From Virgibacillus_O sediminis (lineage in GTDB: Bacteria > Bacillota > Bacilli > Bacillales > Amphibacillaceae), in the NCBI RefSeq assembly GCF_042643265.1, contig NZ_JBHRRZ010000001.1, positions 62,001 through 126,000 on the forward strand: a stretch of DNA of 64,000 nt, in the 5' to 3' direction. Position 1 is the first letter of the stretch. Every line of letters starts with the position of its first letter. A program made the position numbers and the translations under genes. Below, piece by piece: positions 27,293 through 36,617 of the stretch. The notes under the pieces were generated by a model. The model did no database searches. It saw nothing but the letters and a program-made list of their open reading frames with translations, and was not told where the DNA came from.

Positions 27293-27444
27293 TAAAATCA
27301 GCTCCTTTTTTAAGACTCATATACCATTTCCTTTAAAGGTTGCATTGATAAACATCTTCTTGGCGGGAAGTTTCACTTCCAGACACATATCAACTTTATA
27401 ATTGGGGAATGGACTTTATAGATTGGAGAAAGGGTGGTGTAGGG

Positions 27445-28167
27445 ATGTTTTATTTATGGAGTATCCTATGTCTTGCCGGCTTTATAGCAGTTCATCTTTC
27501 TGCCAAACATATGACGTTTCTCAGCCATATACCGAGAAGCAAATTGTTATCGGCCGCAGGTGGAATCTCCGTTGCCTATGTATTTGTGCACATTTTGCCG
27601 GAACTCAGCCATCATCAGGAAAGTTTTGCTAGTGCTTCTCACAATGGGTCGATTTGGTTCGGAAACCATGTATACGTTATGGCGCTGGCTGGTCTGGCAG
27701 TATTCTATGGGCTTGAACGAATGGTAAAGATGTCTAAAGGGACAGGGCAAGGGAAGGCAGGAGTGCAGGCATTCTGGATTCACATGCTTTCCTTCTTTCT
27801 CTATAACTCCCTGATCGCTTATTTGTTAATTAGAGGAGAGGGGAAGGACATAGCTGAGATGCTACTATTCTTCTCCGCAATGGCGGTCCACTTTATTACT
27901 AATGACCATGCTTTACGGGATAGCCATCAGGATGTCTATGACCGTTATGGAAGGTGGGTATTGGCTGGGGGAATACTTCTAGGAGGACTAATTGGGGAAT
28001 TTGTGGAAATCAATGAGCAGGCCATTGCATTGCTGTTCTCTTTCCTTGCCGGTAGTGTCCTGTTGAATGTCATGAAAGAAGAACTGCCGGAAGAGAGGCG
28101 AAGCAGCTTCTTGGCATTCCTCGTAGGTGGAGGGATGTATACGGTTCTCCTACTCTTCGCTCAATAG
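27445..28167 (+). CDS. ZIP-like multi-pass membrane protein
   Basis: About 240 residues with seven or eight hydrophobic segments. The pattern ISVAYVFVHILPELSHH and the later MAVHFITNDHALRDSH place His residues in membrane helices, as in ZIP divalent-metal transporters, so import or sensing of Zn2+, Fe2+ or Mn2+ is a reasonable prediction. ATG 27445 has AAAGGGTGGTG upstream; a longer frame from 27409 is possible. It diverges from the DUF1259 gene. The family assignment rests on the His motifs and topology only. Confidence 0.6.
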   Translation: MFYLWSILCLAGFIAVHLSAKHMTFLSHIPRSKLLSAAGGISVAYVFVHILPELSHHQESFASASHNGSIWFGNHVYVMALAGLAVFYGLERMVKMSKGTGQGKAGVQAFWIHMLSFFLYNSLIAYLLIRGEGKDIAEMLLFFSAMAVHFITNDHALRDSHQDVYDRYGRWVLAGGILLGGLIGEFVEINEQAIALLFSFLAGSVLLNVMKEELPEERRSSFLAFLVGGGMYTVLLLFAQ

Positions 28168-28421
28168 GCTGATAAAGGGTAATGATTTATTAAGAATGGG
28201 GTGGCAATTCAGTAATCCTAGAGGACTAATTGCAATCATAAGGGATAAGGAGTGATAGGGTACTCAGAGAGGCATCCATTTTTAGTGAGATTGAATGATA
28301 GTGCTGATACTTGATGTGTAAGCAAATCGTACATATTCTTCTAAAATAAACTGTTATACCTCACTGATTTTCCTCCCTGCCATACCCTAATAGTGATTCC
28401 ACAGTAAAGGAGGGAATATGT

Positions 28422-28541
28422 ATGAGTTATGGCGGTGGTTATGGAGCTGGAAATGGATTCGCCCTGATTGTCGTGCTTTTTATCCTGCTTATTATCGTAG
28501 GGGCGGGTGGTTATGTAGGCAACTTCGGGGGAGGATATTAA
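28422..28541 (+). CDS. YjcZ family sporulation protein
   Basis: 39 residues: a Gly/Tyr-rich head (MSYGGGYGAGNG), one membrane helix (FALIVVLFILLIIVGAGGYV) and the tail GNFGGGY. This is the YjcZ/SscA-like type of small spore-associated peptide of Bacilli. RBS AAAGGAGGGA precedes ATG 28422. Confidence 0.85.
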   Translation: MSYGGGYGAGNGFALIVVLFILLIIVGAGGYVGNFGGGY

Positions 28542-28555
28542 TCCTTAATTAACAG

Positions 28556-28576
28556 CCCGAGTACCATGGACTCGGG
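28556..28576 (+). terminator. Hairpin after the YjcZ gene
   Basis: CCCGAGT and ACTCGGG flank ACCATGG. There is no T-run, so termination efficiency is uncertain. Confidence 0.4.
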
Positions 28577-28714
28577 GAGCTAGCCAACCCCTAAAGGCCT
28601 GTCTATCTATCCAATTCTCTACTGTTCTAAACATGCCTAGATCCGATCCTTTACTGAAATACTTGATTCCTTAAGTGTTTTAGTTATCAAAAGCAATAGA
28701 TTTGGAGGCAGATG

Positions 28715-28761
28715 CAAAAAGAAGCTATCCCTGTTGTTTAGTCTGGGGTAGCTTCTTTTTG
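28715..28761. terminator. Bidirectional terminator
   Basis: CAAAAAGAAGCTATCCC pairs with GGGGTAGCTTCTTTTTG (one wobble). It lies between the YjcZ gene and the amidase remnant on the minus strand. Confidence 0.8.
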
Positions 28762-28819
28762 TGTTTGTACCTTACGAACTCTCTTAAAGCGGGAAGGGGT
28801 GAAGTATGCGGTCTTCCTT

Positions 28820-28970
28820 CTACTGTTTATTTGCCTCGACTTCGTTATAGCCGATAGGCAGCGGTTCTATGCTTTCCCATGCTTTTCCTACCTGCAAAAT
28901 GAGTCTTTCGGAAAGGTGGTCTCCCATGATTTGCATCTGGAAAGGAAAGCTCCAACAATATGTCGGTAGA
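28820..28970 (-). pseudogene. C-terminal remnant of an amidase
   Basis: The minus-strand frame reads FPFQMQIMGDHLSERLILQV then GKAWESIEPLP and ends in TAA at 28820. The QIMGDH and VGKAWE pattern is the usual C-terminal end of amidase-signature enzymes (after the GLPIGMQ segment, which is damaged here). The catalytic Ser-Ser-Lys region is absent. It is a deletion relic. Confidence 0.45.
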
Positions 28971-29143
28971 TTGCACTTGCTACGGGATGAAGAGGCCGTC
29001 CTAGCATTGGAAATGGTAAATGATCGTAATTTGACCTCCACTTCTATAATGAAGAAGTGACCATTAAAATCCACAGTAATTTGCCCCGTTATAATAACCT
29101 TCTCCATCAATGGGTTCAACGAATGAATGGTAAAGTAATGAAA

Positions 29144-29185
29144 GATAAAGCCCTAAACGTTAGCAACTGCGTTTAGAGCTTTATC
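29144..29185. terminator. Hairpin terminator
   Basis: GATAAAGCCCTAAACG pairs with CGTTTAGAGCTTTATC (one mismatch) around a ten-base loop, followed by TATAT. Confidence 0.6.
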
Positions 29186-29373
29186 TATATAGAAGTGTGG
29201 CTTTCTGGTGTCTAGTTTGCTATATTTTGATGTGTTTACTCTATATTACCTTGACGTCAAGTCTTCACTTATAGGGAAGCTTTGCATGAAAAGTGTGCGT
29301 TCATTTTTAGCATTCCATAGACTCATATCTAAATAAGCATTGTCAGGATCCTGGCGTAAAGCCACACAAGGTA

Positions 29374-29487
29374 ATGCAAGTGGCTAATAATAAGGAAAAT
29401 GGGTATTTGGGCTATTGGCAGTACAGTTGCTTATTAGGAATGTTTTTCTTGTACAACTGGGGAGGGGGATTCCTCGGAAGATTATGA
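29374..29487 (+). CDS. Possible small hydrophobic peptide, 37 residues
   Basis: ATG 29374 opens a frame with a polar head (MQVANNKENGYLGYW), a hydrophobic core (LLGMFFLYNWGGGF) and stop at 29487. The ribosome site (AAGG) is weak and close. It resembles small Gly/Trp-containing spore or membrane peptides but matches no family I can name. Confidence 0.3.
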   Translation: MQVANNKENGYLGYWQYSCLLGMFFLYNWGGGFLGRL

Positions 29488-29775
29488 GGAAACGGAGTAT
29501 ATTGGTCAAAAAAATTCCTGTTTTGTTTGTATACTAAATAATAATTTTACAAATGAGGAGTCATCCCAAGTAAATAGAGCACAACAGTTAAGGATCCATT
29601 TCTCTTAGTCCGAAACCTGGGAAATATTTTGGTGACTGGATGATGGTTGGATAATAGTTTTTTAATAGAATATCACAATTCCATGACCATTTTACCAAGC
29701 GCGGTTCAAAACCGTTCAAAACGGGAAAGGAGAGCACATACGAACCCATCAATACAAAAGCAGGAGTGTCAGATT

Positions 29776-30714
29776 ATGCGTTATTTACGGAGACTTCCAG
29801 TTTTCACACTAACCGCGCTTCTTCTGCTCAGCGGCTGTAGTGAGTTGACAGTACTGGATCCTAAAGGTCCGGTTGCCGAGAGTCAAAGAGATTTAATTTT
29901 GTACTCGTTAATTTTCATGTTGGGGATTGTCGCGGTGGTATTTATCCTTTTTACCATCATGGTTGTAAAATACCGGGATAAACCAAACCGCAAGAGAGGT
30001 GACTACAAACCGGACCTACATGGCAACCGGAAACTTGAAATCATATGGACCATGGTACCGATTATGATTGTGACCGCACTATCCATTCCGACCGTCTCAA
30101 CATTATTTGATCTTGAACAACCGCCGAAGTCATCGGCTGATCAGGATCCGCTTGTCATTTATGCGACATCAGCAGATTGGAAATGGTTTTTCAGTTACCC
30201 TGAACAAGGGATTGAAACGGTCAACTACTTGCATATCCCGACAGACCGTGCGGTAGAATTCCGCTTATCTTCGGCTGATTCGATGGCAGCCCTATGGATT
30301 CCTGCTTTAGGAGGGCAAAAGTACAATATGGCTGGCATGCAGACCAGCCTTTACCTACAAGCAGATGAACCCGGCATCTACCAAGGCCGTAATTCCAACT
30401 TTAACGGGGAAGGCTTTGCTGAACAGACCTTCAAGGTCTACGCCGAAACAAGCAGTGAATTCCAATCGTGGGTCGAATCCACCCAACACACAGCTCCTGA
30501 ATTGACACAGAAGAAGTATGATGACCTGTTGGAACCAGGGCTGTCAGAGACCATGGAATTTTCCTCCACCCATCTTGAATGGGTCGACCATGGCAGCAAT
30601 GAAGGCATGGATTATTCCATAGAACGGCACAGGGATGCATTTGGTAAGCAACTACATCTGGAAAACGGCCCAAATCATCAGCATGGATCATCCGGGAAAG
30701 AAGGTGGAAACTAG
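29776..30714 (+). CDS. qoxA: Cytochrome aa3 quinol oxidase subunit II (QoxA)
   Basis: A lipoprotein subunit: lipobox LLLSGC near residue 20, two membrane helices (about 38-60 and 80-105) and an external cupredoxin-like domain. The CuA ligands of cytochrome c oxidases are absent, as expected of a quinol oxidase (WKWFFSYPEQGI, NYLHIPTDRAVEFRL, AGMQTSLYLQAD). It passes electrons from menaquinol to the heme-copper centre in subunit I. ATG 29776 has CAGGAGTG upstream; the open frame runs further 5' but without signal sequence logic. Its stop TAG overlaps the GTG start of qoxB by one base. Confidence 0.95.
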   Translation: MRYLRRLPVFTLTALLLLSGCSELTVLDPKGPVAESQRDLILYSLIFMLGIVAVVFILFTIMVVKYRDKPNRKRGDYKPDLHGNRKLEIIWTMVPIMIVTALSIPTVSTLFDLEQPPKSSADQDPLVIYATSADWKWFFSYPEQGIETVNYLHIPTDRAVEFRLSSADSMAALWIPALGGQKYNMAGMQTSLYLQADEPGIYQGRNSNFNGEGFAEQTFKVYAETSSEFQSWVESTQHTAPELTQKKYDDLLEPGLSETMEFSSTHLEWVDHGSNEGMDYSIERHRDAFGKQLHLENGPNHQHGSSGKEGGN

Positions 30715-32648
30715 TGGAACTTGATGAATTTTTCGTGACGGGAGAACCTCTCATTTATGCGGGGATGGTTTCCATTGCACTCGTATCAGCCGCCATCATA
30801 TTTCTACTGACCTATTTTAAACGATGGAAGTGGCTCTGGCGTGAGTGGCTGACAACCGTCGATCATAAAAGAATTGGAATCATGTATATTTTAAGTGCGT
30901 TGGCAATGCTTTTCCGGGGAGGAATAGATGCACTGATGATGCGCACGCAACTTGCATTTCCGGATATGAACTTTCTGGATGCCCAGCACTATGATGAAAT
31001 CTTTACGACGCACGGAACCATTATGATCTTCTTTATGGCAATGCCGTTCTTGATTGGTCTGATGAATATCGTCGTTCCGTTGCAAATCGGGGCCCGTGAC
31101 TTTGCGTTCCCTTATGTAAATGCATTGAGTTTTTGGTCCTTTTTCTTCGGAGCTTTGCTGTTCAATATTTCGTTTGTCATCGGCGGGGCGCCTGATGCGG
31201 GCTGGACCAGTTATGCACCGTTAGCAGGTGCTGCCATGAGTCCAGGCCCAGGCCAAAATTTTTACTTACTCGGGCTCCAATTGTCCGGAATCGGAACGTT
31301 GGCAACAGGTATTAACTTGATGGTGACGATTTTGAAAATGCGTGCTCCGGGCATGACGTTATTCAAGATGCCAATTTTTACGTGGTCTACACTGATTACA
31401 TCATTCATTATCGTTTTTGCATTTCCGATCCTGACTGTTGCTTTGGCACTCATGACGATTGACCGGATTTTCGGTTCGCAATTCTTTACGCTAACCGGTG
31501 AGGGTTTACCGATGATGTGGGCAAACCTGTTCTGGATGTGGGGCCACCCGGAAGTGTATATCGTAATTCTGCCGGCATTCGGTATTTTTTCCGAAGTCAT
31601 TGCCACCTTTGCCAGAAAACAATTATTCGGCTACACGGCGATGGTATGGTCGATCATTGTGATAGCGGGGCTGAGTTTCCTTGTCTGGGTACACCACTTC
31701 TTTACAATGGGGGCAGGTGCCTTTGTGAACTCTGTGTTCTCGGTTACCACCATGGCCATTGCGGTTCCGACAGGGGTGAAGATATTCAATTGGCTGGCAA
31801 CATTGTACAAATCGAAAATCCAGACAACAACAGCGATGATGTGGGCATTGGCATTTATACCAAGCTTTGTGATCGGCGGCGTAACAGGGGTCATGCTCGG
31901 CATGGCGGCAGCCGATTACCAGTTCCACAACACATACTTTTTGATTGCCCACTTCCACTATGTTCTGATTTCAGGGACCGTCTTCGCCTCCTTCGCCGGG
32001 TTAGTATACTGGTATCCAAAAATGTTCGGGCATAAGCTCAATGAGCGGATCGGGAAGTGGAGCTTTTGGCTGTTCGTGATCGGCTTTCACGTTTGCTTCC
32101 TGCCGCAATATTTCCTTGGGCTGGATGGGATGCCGCGCCGTGTGTTCCATATCGTACCGGAATGGATGCCATTGAACCCCATTTCGACGGTCGGCGCATT
32201 CGGTATGGGAATTGGTTTTGCCGTGTTTGTTTATAACATTTATTACAGCTACCGTCACAGCAAGCGAGAAACGACGGGTGATCCATGGGACGGACGGACA
32301 TTGGAGTGGGCTACACCGACACCGGTACCGGCGTATAATTTCGCCATTGTGCCACATGTCGATTCCCATGATGCGTACTGGGAAATGAAACGAAAAGATG
32401 AAGTGATTTATGATGAAACAAAACTTGAACCCATTCACATGCCGAACAGCACTGGCCAGCCGTTCATCATGATGTCCATGCTATTCTTTGCCAGCTTTGC
32501 ACTTGTATTTGAATGGATTTGGCTGGCAATTGCCGGCTTGACCGGGGTTCTGGTGATGATGGTGGTTCGTTCCTTTGACTATAACGATGGCTATTACATT
32601 GATGTGGTAGATATAAAGCGGACAGAACGATCGGCAAGGGGGTTATAA
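30714..32648 (+). CDS. qoxB: Quinol oxidase subunit I (QoxB)
   Basis: 644 residues with about 15 membrane helices, the catalytic core of the terminal oxidase. The heme and copper sites are visible: TTHGTIMIFF (heme a His), MWGHPEVYIVILP (CuB His and cross-linked Tyr), VWVHHFFTMG (CuB His pair) and IAHFHYVLISG (heme ligands). It reduces oxygen to water and pumps protons. The start is GTG 30714 with AAGGTGG upstream, overlapping qoxA. Confidence 0.97.
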   Translation: MELDEFFVTGEPLIYAGMVSIALVSAAIIFLLTYFKRWKWLWREWLTTVDHKRIGIMYILSALAMLFRGGIDALMMRTQLAFPDMNFLDAQHYDEIFTTHGTIMIFFMAMPFLIGLMNIVVPLQIGARDFAFPYVNALSFWSFFFGALLFNISFVIGGAPDAGWTSYAPLAGAAMSPGPGQNFYLLGLQLSGIGTLATGINLMVTILKMRAPGMTLFKMPIFTWSTLITSFIIVFAFPILTVALALMTIDRIFGSQFFTLTGEGLPMMWANLFWMWGHPEVYIVILPAFGIFSEVIATFARKQLFGYTAMVWSIIVIAGLSFLVWVHHFFTMGAGAFVNSVFSVTTMAIAVPTGVKIFNWLATLYKSKIQTTTAMMWALAFIPSFVIGGVTGVMLGMAAADYQFHNTYFLIAHFHYVLISGTVFASFAGLVYWYPKMFGHKLNERIGKWSFWLFVIGFHVCFLPQYFLGLDGMPRRVFHIVPEWMPLNPISTVGAFGMGIGFAVFVYNIYYSYRHSKRETTGDPWDGRTLEWATPTPVPAYNFAIVPHVDSHDAYWEMKRKDEVIYDETKLEPIHMPNSTGQPFIMMSMLFFASFALVFEWIWLAIAGLTGVLVMMVVRSFDYNDGYYIDVVDIKRTERSARGL

Positions 32649-32649
32649 G

Positions 32650-33255
32650 ATGAATGCACAGGAAATCAAAGGCAAGCCGCTGGAGTATCAGACAGAAGAA
32701 GGCGAAATGGCGATCGTCGGGTTTTGGATTTTCCTTGCGGCTGAGATGGCTTTGTTCGGCACATTATTTGCGACATATGCCGTATTGTTTGGCCGCACTG
32801 CCGAAGCTCCTGCCCCCGCAGAACTGTTTGAACCGGGCACCACTCTTATAATGACTTTCATTCTGCTTACGAGCAGTTTTACATGCGGAATCGCCGTACA
32901 TGAAATGCGTCATGGGTCGTTAAAAGGGCTCATGACATGGCTGGCCATCACCCTGTTTCTTGGTCTCAGCTTTCTGGGATTGGAGATGTACGAGTTTTAC
33001 CATTATGCCAGTCTTGGTGCGACCCTGCAATCGAGTGCTTATTGGTCGGCTTTCTTTGTCCTGACCGGAACACACGGCCTGCATGTGGCGTTCGGAATCG
33101 GCTGGTTGATTATGCTGCTCATTCAGCTTGGACAGCGTGGTATCACTGCCGTTACCAGCCGGAAGATATTCGTCATCGGACTTTACTGGCACTTTTTAGA
33201 TGTCATTTGGATTTTTATTTTCACAGCGGTTTATCTGATTGGGATGGTGGTTTAA
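32650..33255 (+). CDS. qoxC: Quinol oxidase subunit III (QoxC)
   Basis: 201 residues with five membrane helices and the subunit III pattern (FWIFLAAEMALFGTLFATY, LTGTHGLHVAFGI, YWHFLDVIWIFIF). It starts one base after the qoxB stop codon and ends one base before qoxD, so all are translated from one message. Confidence 0.96.
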   Translation: MNAQEIKGKPLEYQTEEGEMAIVGFWIFLAAEMALFGTLFATYAVLFGRTAEAPAPAELFEPGTTLIMTFILLTSSFTCGIAVHEMRHGSLKGLMTWLAITLFLGLSFLGLEMYEFYHYASLGATLQSSAYWSAFFVLTGTHGLHVAFGIGWLIMLLIQLGQRGITAVTSRKIFVIGLYWHFLDVIWIFIFTAVYLIGMVV

Positions 33256-33256
33256 T

Positions 33257-33619
33257 ATGACAAAGCGTTCAAGGCGACTCCCGGTAAAGCATATTATTGG
33301 CTATGGAACATCTATTGTACTGACACTTGTTGCAGCATGGGCGGCACTCGGTTCAGAACTGCCGGTGAAGTGGATAGTCACAGCCATTCTCTTGCTCGCG
33401 GTGATTCAAGCAGCCATACAGTTATTCTTGTTCATGCACTTGACCGAACGGGGAGCCGGTCATACGCCATGGAACATGATGTTCCATGGAGCGGTCGTAT
33501 TTGCGATCCTCGTAGCGGGCTCTCTGTTTACTATGTCATTCGGATTCATGCATGAGGAGAAAGGCAGCAGCGGGGATGGCCAAAAACCCCAAGAGCAGCT
33601 TCAACAGTTAGAGAATTAG
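33257..33619 (+). CDS. qoxD: Quinol oxidase subunit IV (QoxD)
   Basis: 120 residues with three membrane helices and the subunit IV motif (IQAAIQLFLFMHLTERG). The ATG at 33257 follows the qoxC stop by one base; an upstream GTG at 33239 would overlap qoxC. A terminator follows, closing the operon. Confidence 0.95.
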   Translation: MTKRSRRLPVKHIIGYGTSIVLTLVAAWAALGSELPVKWIVTAILLLAVIQAAIQLFLFMHLTERGAGHTPWNMMFHGAVVFAILVAGSLFTMSFGFMHEEKGSSGDGQKPQEQLQQLEN

Positions 33620-33628
33620 TGATACACC

Positions 33629-33665
33629 TTAAAACCTCTCTCCGGCAATAGGAGAGAGGTTTTAA
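33629..33665 (+). terminator. qox operon terminator
   Basis: TTAAAACCTCTCTCC and GGAGAGAGGTTTTAA form a 15-bp perfect stem with a seven-base loop and T-rich arm. Confidence 0.9.
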
Positions 33666-33715
33666 ATGTGTGTTTTGTTTTGATAGTTGTTATTGTATGT
33701 CCTTGACGTATTAGC

Positions 33716-33949
33716 TTAATGGATGATGAATAACACCCAGCCAACGGCCGATAATAGAAGGCTGGCATAAAACATGATCCATGTGATGGAAAAAAAGGCA
33801 GGTGCCTGAATAAACATCACTCGAATAAAGTAAAACCACATGCCAACAAGCAATATCGACTGGATCACTGCTAGCAATATTCTCCTCACGTGTAGGAAAA
33901 TAAACGGTGTGACCGTCCCGAGAATCATGAACATGACTGTGATACCCAT
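33716..33949 (-). CDS. Small membrane protein of unknown function
   Basis: 77 residues, two or three hydrophobic segments (ILGTVTPFIFLHV, LLAVIQSILLVGMWFYF, IMFYASLLLSAVGWVLFI). ATG 33949 lies eight bases after CGGAG; an ATG three codons upstream is possible. It converges with qox. No family is recognised. Confidence 0.55.
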   Translation of the reverse strand: MGITVMFMILGTVTPFIFLHVRRILLAVIQSILLVGMWFYFIRVMFIQAPAFFSITWIMFYASLLLSAVGWVLFIIH

Positions 33950-33959
33950 TGATATCATC

Positions 33960-34250
33960 TCCGATTATCAGTATTAGCCGATTCTATACTTCTATTGTAA
34001 CACACCATTCGGAATATTGGCACATAGCTATTGCAACAAAGACGAGAGAGGTGATCGCACATCGGCTTTTATCAAGTTAACTAAGAAATTTATTCGTTCT
34101 CTCCCATTTTATTTAAACCGAGGGGAAAAGGAAGTGATAAACGAGTATTAGGTGAGGGGGGCATCAGATATAAGTGTTATGCTTGATATCGAGTGGACAA
34201 AAGGTGAAATTCCCCAACCGTCTCCTGTATTTCTGCCGATAATATCGGTT
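33960..34250. other. Intergenic region, nothing recognised
   Basis: No convincing gene or hairpin terminator is seen on either strand. Confidence 0.4.
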
Positions 34251-34418
34251 CTACCAGCTCATCCCTTTGTTTTTCTCTAACTCTGTCCTATTCATATCCA
34301 TCATAATGACCAGCAAACCAGCAATACCAAGATTATGAACTAATAGCACAAATTGATTGGTAATTTTGACATATTGTTGCCACTATCCTCCAGTGCTACT
34401 ATATCCATAAGGGCTCAT
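34251..34418 (-). pseudogene. Small membrane peptide gene with in-frame TAG
   Basis: On the minus strand, ATG 34418 reads MSPYGYSSTGG, then TAG at 34385-34383, and in the same frame continues WQQYVKITNQFVLLVHNLGI and AGLLVIMMDMNRTELEKNK to a final TAG at 34251. The head resembles Gly/Tyr-rich spore peptides and the middle is a membrane helix. The clean continuation in frame suggests a 55-residue gene inactivated by a nonsense change. The ribosome site (AGGGG) is close to the ATG. Confidence 0.4.
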
Positions 34419-34518
34419 CCCCTGTTAACCCAAAGCATCTAACGCTTTTTATCCTTCCCGCATCCTAATAAGGATATTTTATGGTGTTTTAATTCTACTG
34501 GTATAAGGAGGAATATAT

Positions 34519-35424
34519 ATGAGTTTATCCCCTGATAAAAAGGTCATCACTACCAAAAATCCTCAGCAAATGAATATCATTCTTTCTCAGCTTAGAGAAA
34601 CACAAGAAAATATACAGAAAGACAAAAGAGAATATTATGACGAGGAAACAGATAAGCAAAAGATCGAGCAATATTATAAGAATATCGAATTTGAAAACGC
34701 TGATGGCAACGAACTGATTCAGTCATTACAGCAATTTCTCCGGGATACCCACATGAGCGAGGTAAGTTACGACCCGAGCGAGTATCTTTACCCTTGGGTT
34801 GATCTACGTCCTGATGGTAATCTTACAAGCATTTACTCAGGTAGAAGAAGGAAAGCGGAAGAAGTGATCAAAGAGGACTATGCCATTTCCATAAGACGAA
34901 AAGAAGCCCTTCAAAAGATGACTGACGGCAATCAAAATCAGCTAGCTATTCAATGGGAACTGATAGAGAAAAATTTTAAATATAATTGTGAACATTCCGT
35001 CCCACAGTCCTGGTTTAATAAGCAAGAACCAATGCGAGGGGATCTCCATCATCTGTTTACATGTGAACCTGTTTGTAATTCTATAAGAAGCAATTATCCC
35101 TACTATGATTTTAAGGATTATGAACCAGAAAAATTGATGTCGAAGCGAGTAGAAGAGAAGTGTGGAAAGGCAAATGAGGGATTATTTGAACCTGAAAGTG
35201 GCAAAGGAACAGTGGCGAGAGCCATGTTGTATTTTTTAATCAGGTATCCTGACGAGATAGAATCATCTTATAAGGAAGGTATCGACATGGAATTATTATT
35301 AGATTGGCACCAGAAATTCCCCCCTGATCTTTATGAAAAACATCGCAACCAGGCTATCTATGAAATTCAAGGAAACCGGAACCCGTTCATCGATTTTCCA
35401 AAGGAAATGTTGAAATGCTTTTAA
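34519..35424 (+). CDS. Endonuclease I family nuclease
   Basis: 301 residues with the endonuclease I (EndA/NucM-like) metal-binding core NCEHSVPQSWF followed by MRGDLHHLF, a beta-beta-alpha-metal fold that cuts DNA or RNA with Mg2+. Many relatives are secreted, but no signal peptide is visible here (the N-terminus is hydrophilic), so it may act in the cytoplasm or be released by another route. RBS AAGGAGGA precedes ATG 34519. It is a single-gene unit. Confidence 0.85.
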   Translation: MSLSPDKKVITTKNPQQMNIILSQLRETQENIQKDKREYYDEETDKQKIEQYYKNIEFENADGNELIQSLQQFLRDTHMSEVSYDPSEYLYPWVDLRPDGNLTSIYSGRRRKAEEVIKEDYAISIRRKEALQKMTDGNQNQLAIQWELIEKNFKYNCEHSVPQSWFNKQEPMRGDLHHLFTCEPVCNSIRSNYPYYDFKDYEPEKLMSKRVEEKCGKANEGLFEPESGKGTVARAMLYFLIRYPDEIESSYKEGIDMELLLDWHQKFPPDLYEKHRNQAIYEIQGNRNPFIDFPKEMLKCF

Positions 35425-35599
35425 TATATAATGCTCTACAGTAAATTGCCTCAAGGTGTTTATCGGCCCACGCTTTGAGATAATGTGGAATGTTGTTTCC
35501 ATAACAACGTAATAACTGTAAGTTTGAATATATATAAAATAAAACCCTTGATTTTAAATTGGAATTATGTGACTATGAGTAGTAGAAAACTTTATAAGT

Positions 35600-35690
35600 G
35601 GTAACACTAGGGGTGCTAAAAAGCTGAGAGAGACATTTGTCTTAACCCTTGAACCTGCACTAGGTAATACTAGCGAAGGGAAGTGGTACA
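35600..35690 (+). promoter_or_regulatory. TPP (THI-box) riboswitch
   Basis: The conserved TPP aptamer cores are present in order: AGGGGTGCTAAAA, AGCTGAGAGAGAC, AACCCTTGAACCTG, TAGGTAATACTAGCG and AAGGGAAG. These form the pyrimidine- and pyrophosphate-binding arms. An intrinsic terminator lies about 55 bases downstream, so thiamine pyrophosphate binding would stop transcription of the SDR and flavin monooxygenase genes. Confidence 0.95.
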
Positions 35691-35744
35691 TAAATAGATT
35701 GTTATACCTTATTTATATGGTGTTTTTTAACAATACATGAATTC

Positions 35745-35777
35745 AAAACCATTTCTTTCATTAGAAATGGTTTTTTA
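35745..35777 (+). terminator. Riboswitch-controlled terminator
   Basis: AAAACCATTTCT and AGAAATGGTTTT form a 12-bp stem followed by TT. It sits between the TPP aptamer and the start of the SDR gene, the standard expression platform for transcription termination. Confidence 0.88.
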
Positions 35778-35831
35778 TTTTATTTATCATTTTATTTTTT
35801 AAATATCAAAATTAAAAATATAGGAGTTGTT

Positions 35832-36587
35832 ATGATGACTAGAACAGTATTAGTAACAGGCAGTAGTAGAGGTTTAGGAGCAACTATTGTAAAGACATTG
35901 GCACAACAAGGATTTCAAGTGGTTATCAATTACTATAAAAGCAAAGATGCTGCGGAGAAGCTTGTTTCTGAGATTGGTCAAGAGAACGCTGTTGCAATTC
36001 AGGCTGATGTAACAAATCGTAAGGAAGTAGATAAGTTGATAAAAGAAGCAACTGAATATTTTGGTCAAATAGATGTTGTAGTCAACAATGCATTAGTAGA
36101 CTTCAAGTTTGATCCAAATAAACAGAAAGCCTTCACAGAACTCACTTGGGATGACTACCAAAAACAACTAGATGGCACTTTAAAAGCAGCATTTAATGTA
36201 GTTCAAAGCGTCATATCTCAATTTATTGAACGACAAAATGGAAGTATTATAAGTATAGGTACTAATTTATATCAAAATCCTGTTGTACCCTACCATGAAT
36301 ATACAACAGCTAAAGCTGGATTAATAGGTTTTACACGTAACATCGCTTCTGAATTAGGACTATATGGTATAAAAGCGAATGTAGTTTCAGGCGGGTTATT
36401 AAAAATGACTGACGCCAGTGCCGATACAACACCAGAAGTATTCGACTTAATTGCTCAATCAACGCCATTGAAGAAGGTGACCACACCCCAAGATGTAGCC
36501 AGTATGGTTGCTTATTTATCTTCGGAAAATGCGGACGGTATTACAGGGCAAAATTTCACAGTAGACGGCGGTTTGACAATGAACTAA
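35832..36587 (+). CDS. TPP-riboswitch-controlled short-chain dehydrogenase
   Basis: 251 residues, FabG-like SDR: TGSSRGLG at residues 9-16, NNAL (usually NNAG) near 91, catalytic Ser in ISIGTN, and Tyr-Lys in YTTAKAG, ending FTVDGGLTMN. It would use NADP(H) or NAD(H) in the cytoplasm. It is the first gene after the TPP switch, so its product is made when thiamine pyrophosphate is scarce; a role in thiamine precursor salvage is inferred. The ribosome site is TAGGAG. The gene ends TAA TAG, and the monooxygenase reading follows in the same frame. Confidence 0.88.
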   Translation: MMTRTVLVTGSSRGLGATIVKTLAQQGFQVVINYYKSKDAAEKLVSEIGQENAVAIQADVTNRKEVDKLIKEATEYFGQIDVVVNNALVDFKFDPNKQKAFTELTWDDYQKQLDGTLKAAFNVVQSVISQFIERQNGSIISIGTNLYQNPVVPYHEYTTAKAGLIGFTRNIASELGLYGIKANVVSGGLLKMTDASADTTPEVFDLIAQSTPLKKVTTPQDVASMVAYLSSENADGITGQNFTVDGGLTMN

Positions 36588-36617
36588 TAGTGTGGACACC
36601 ATCAAGCTGCTTGGTTA

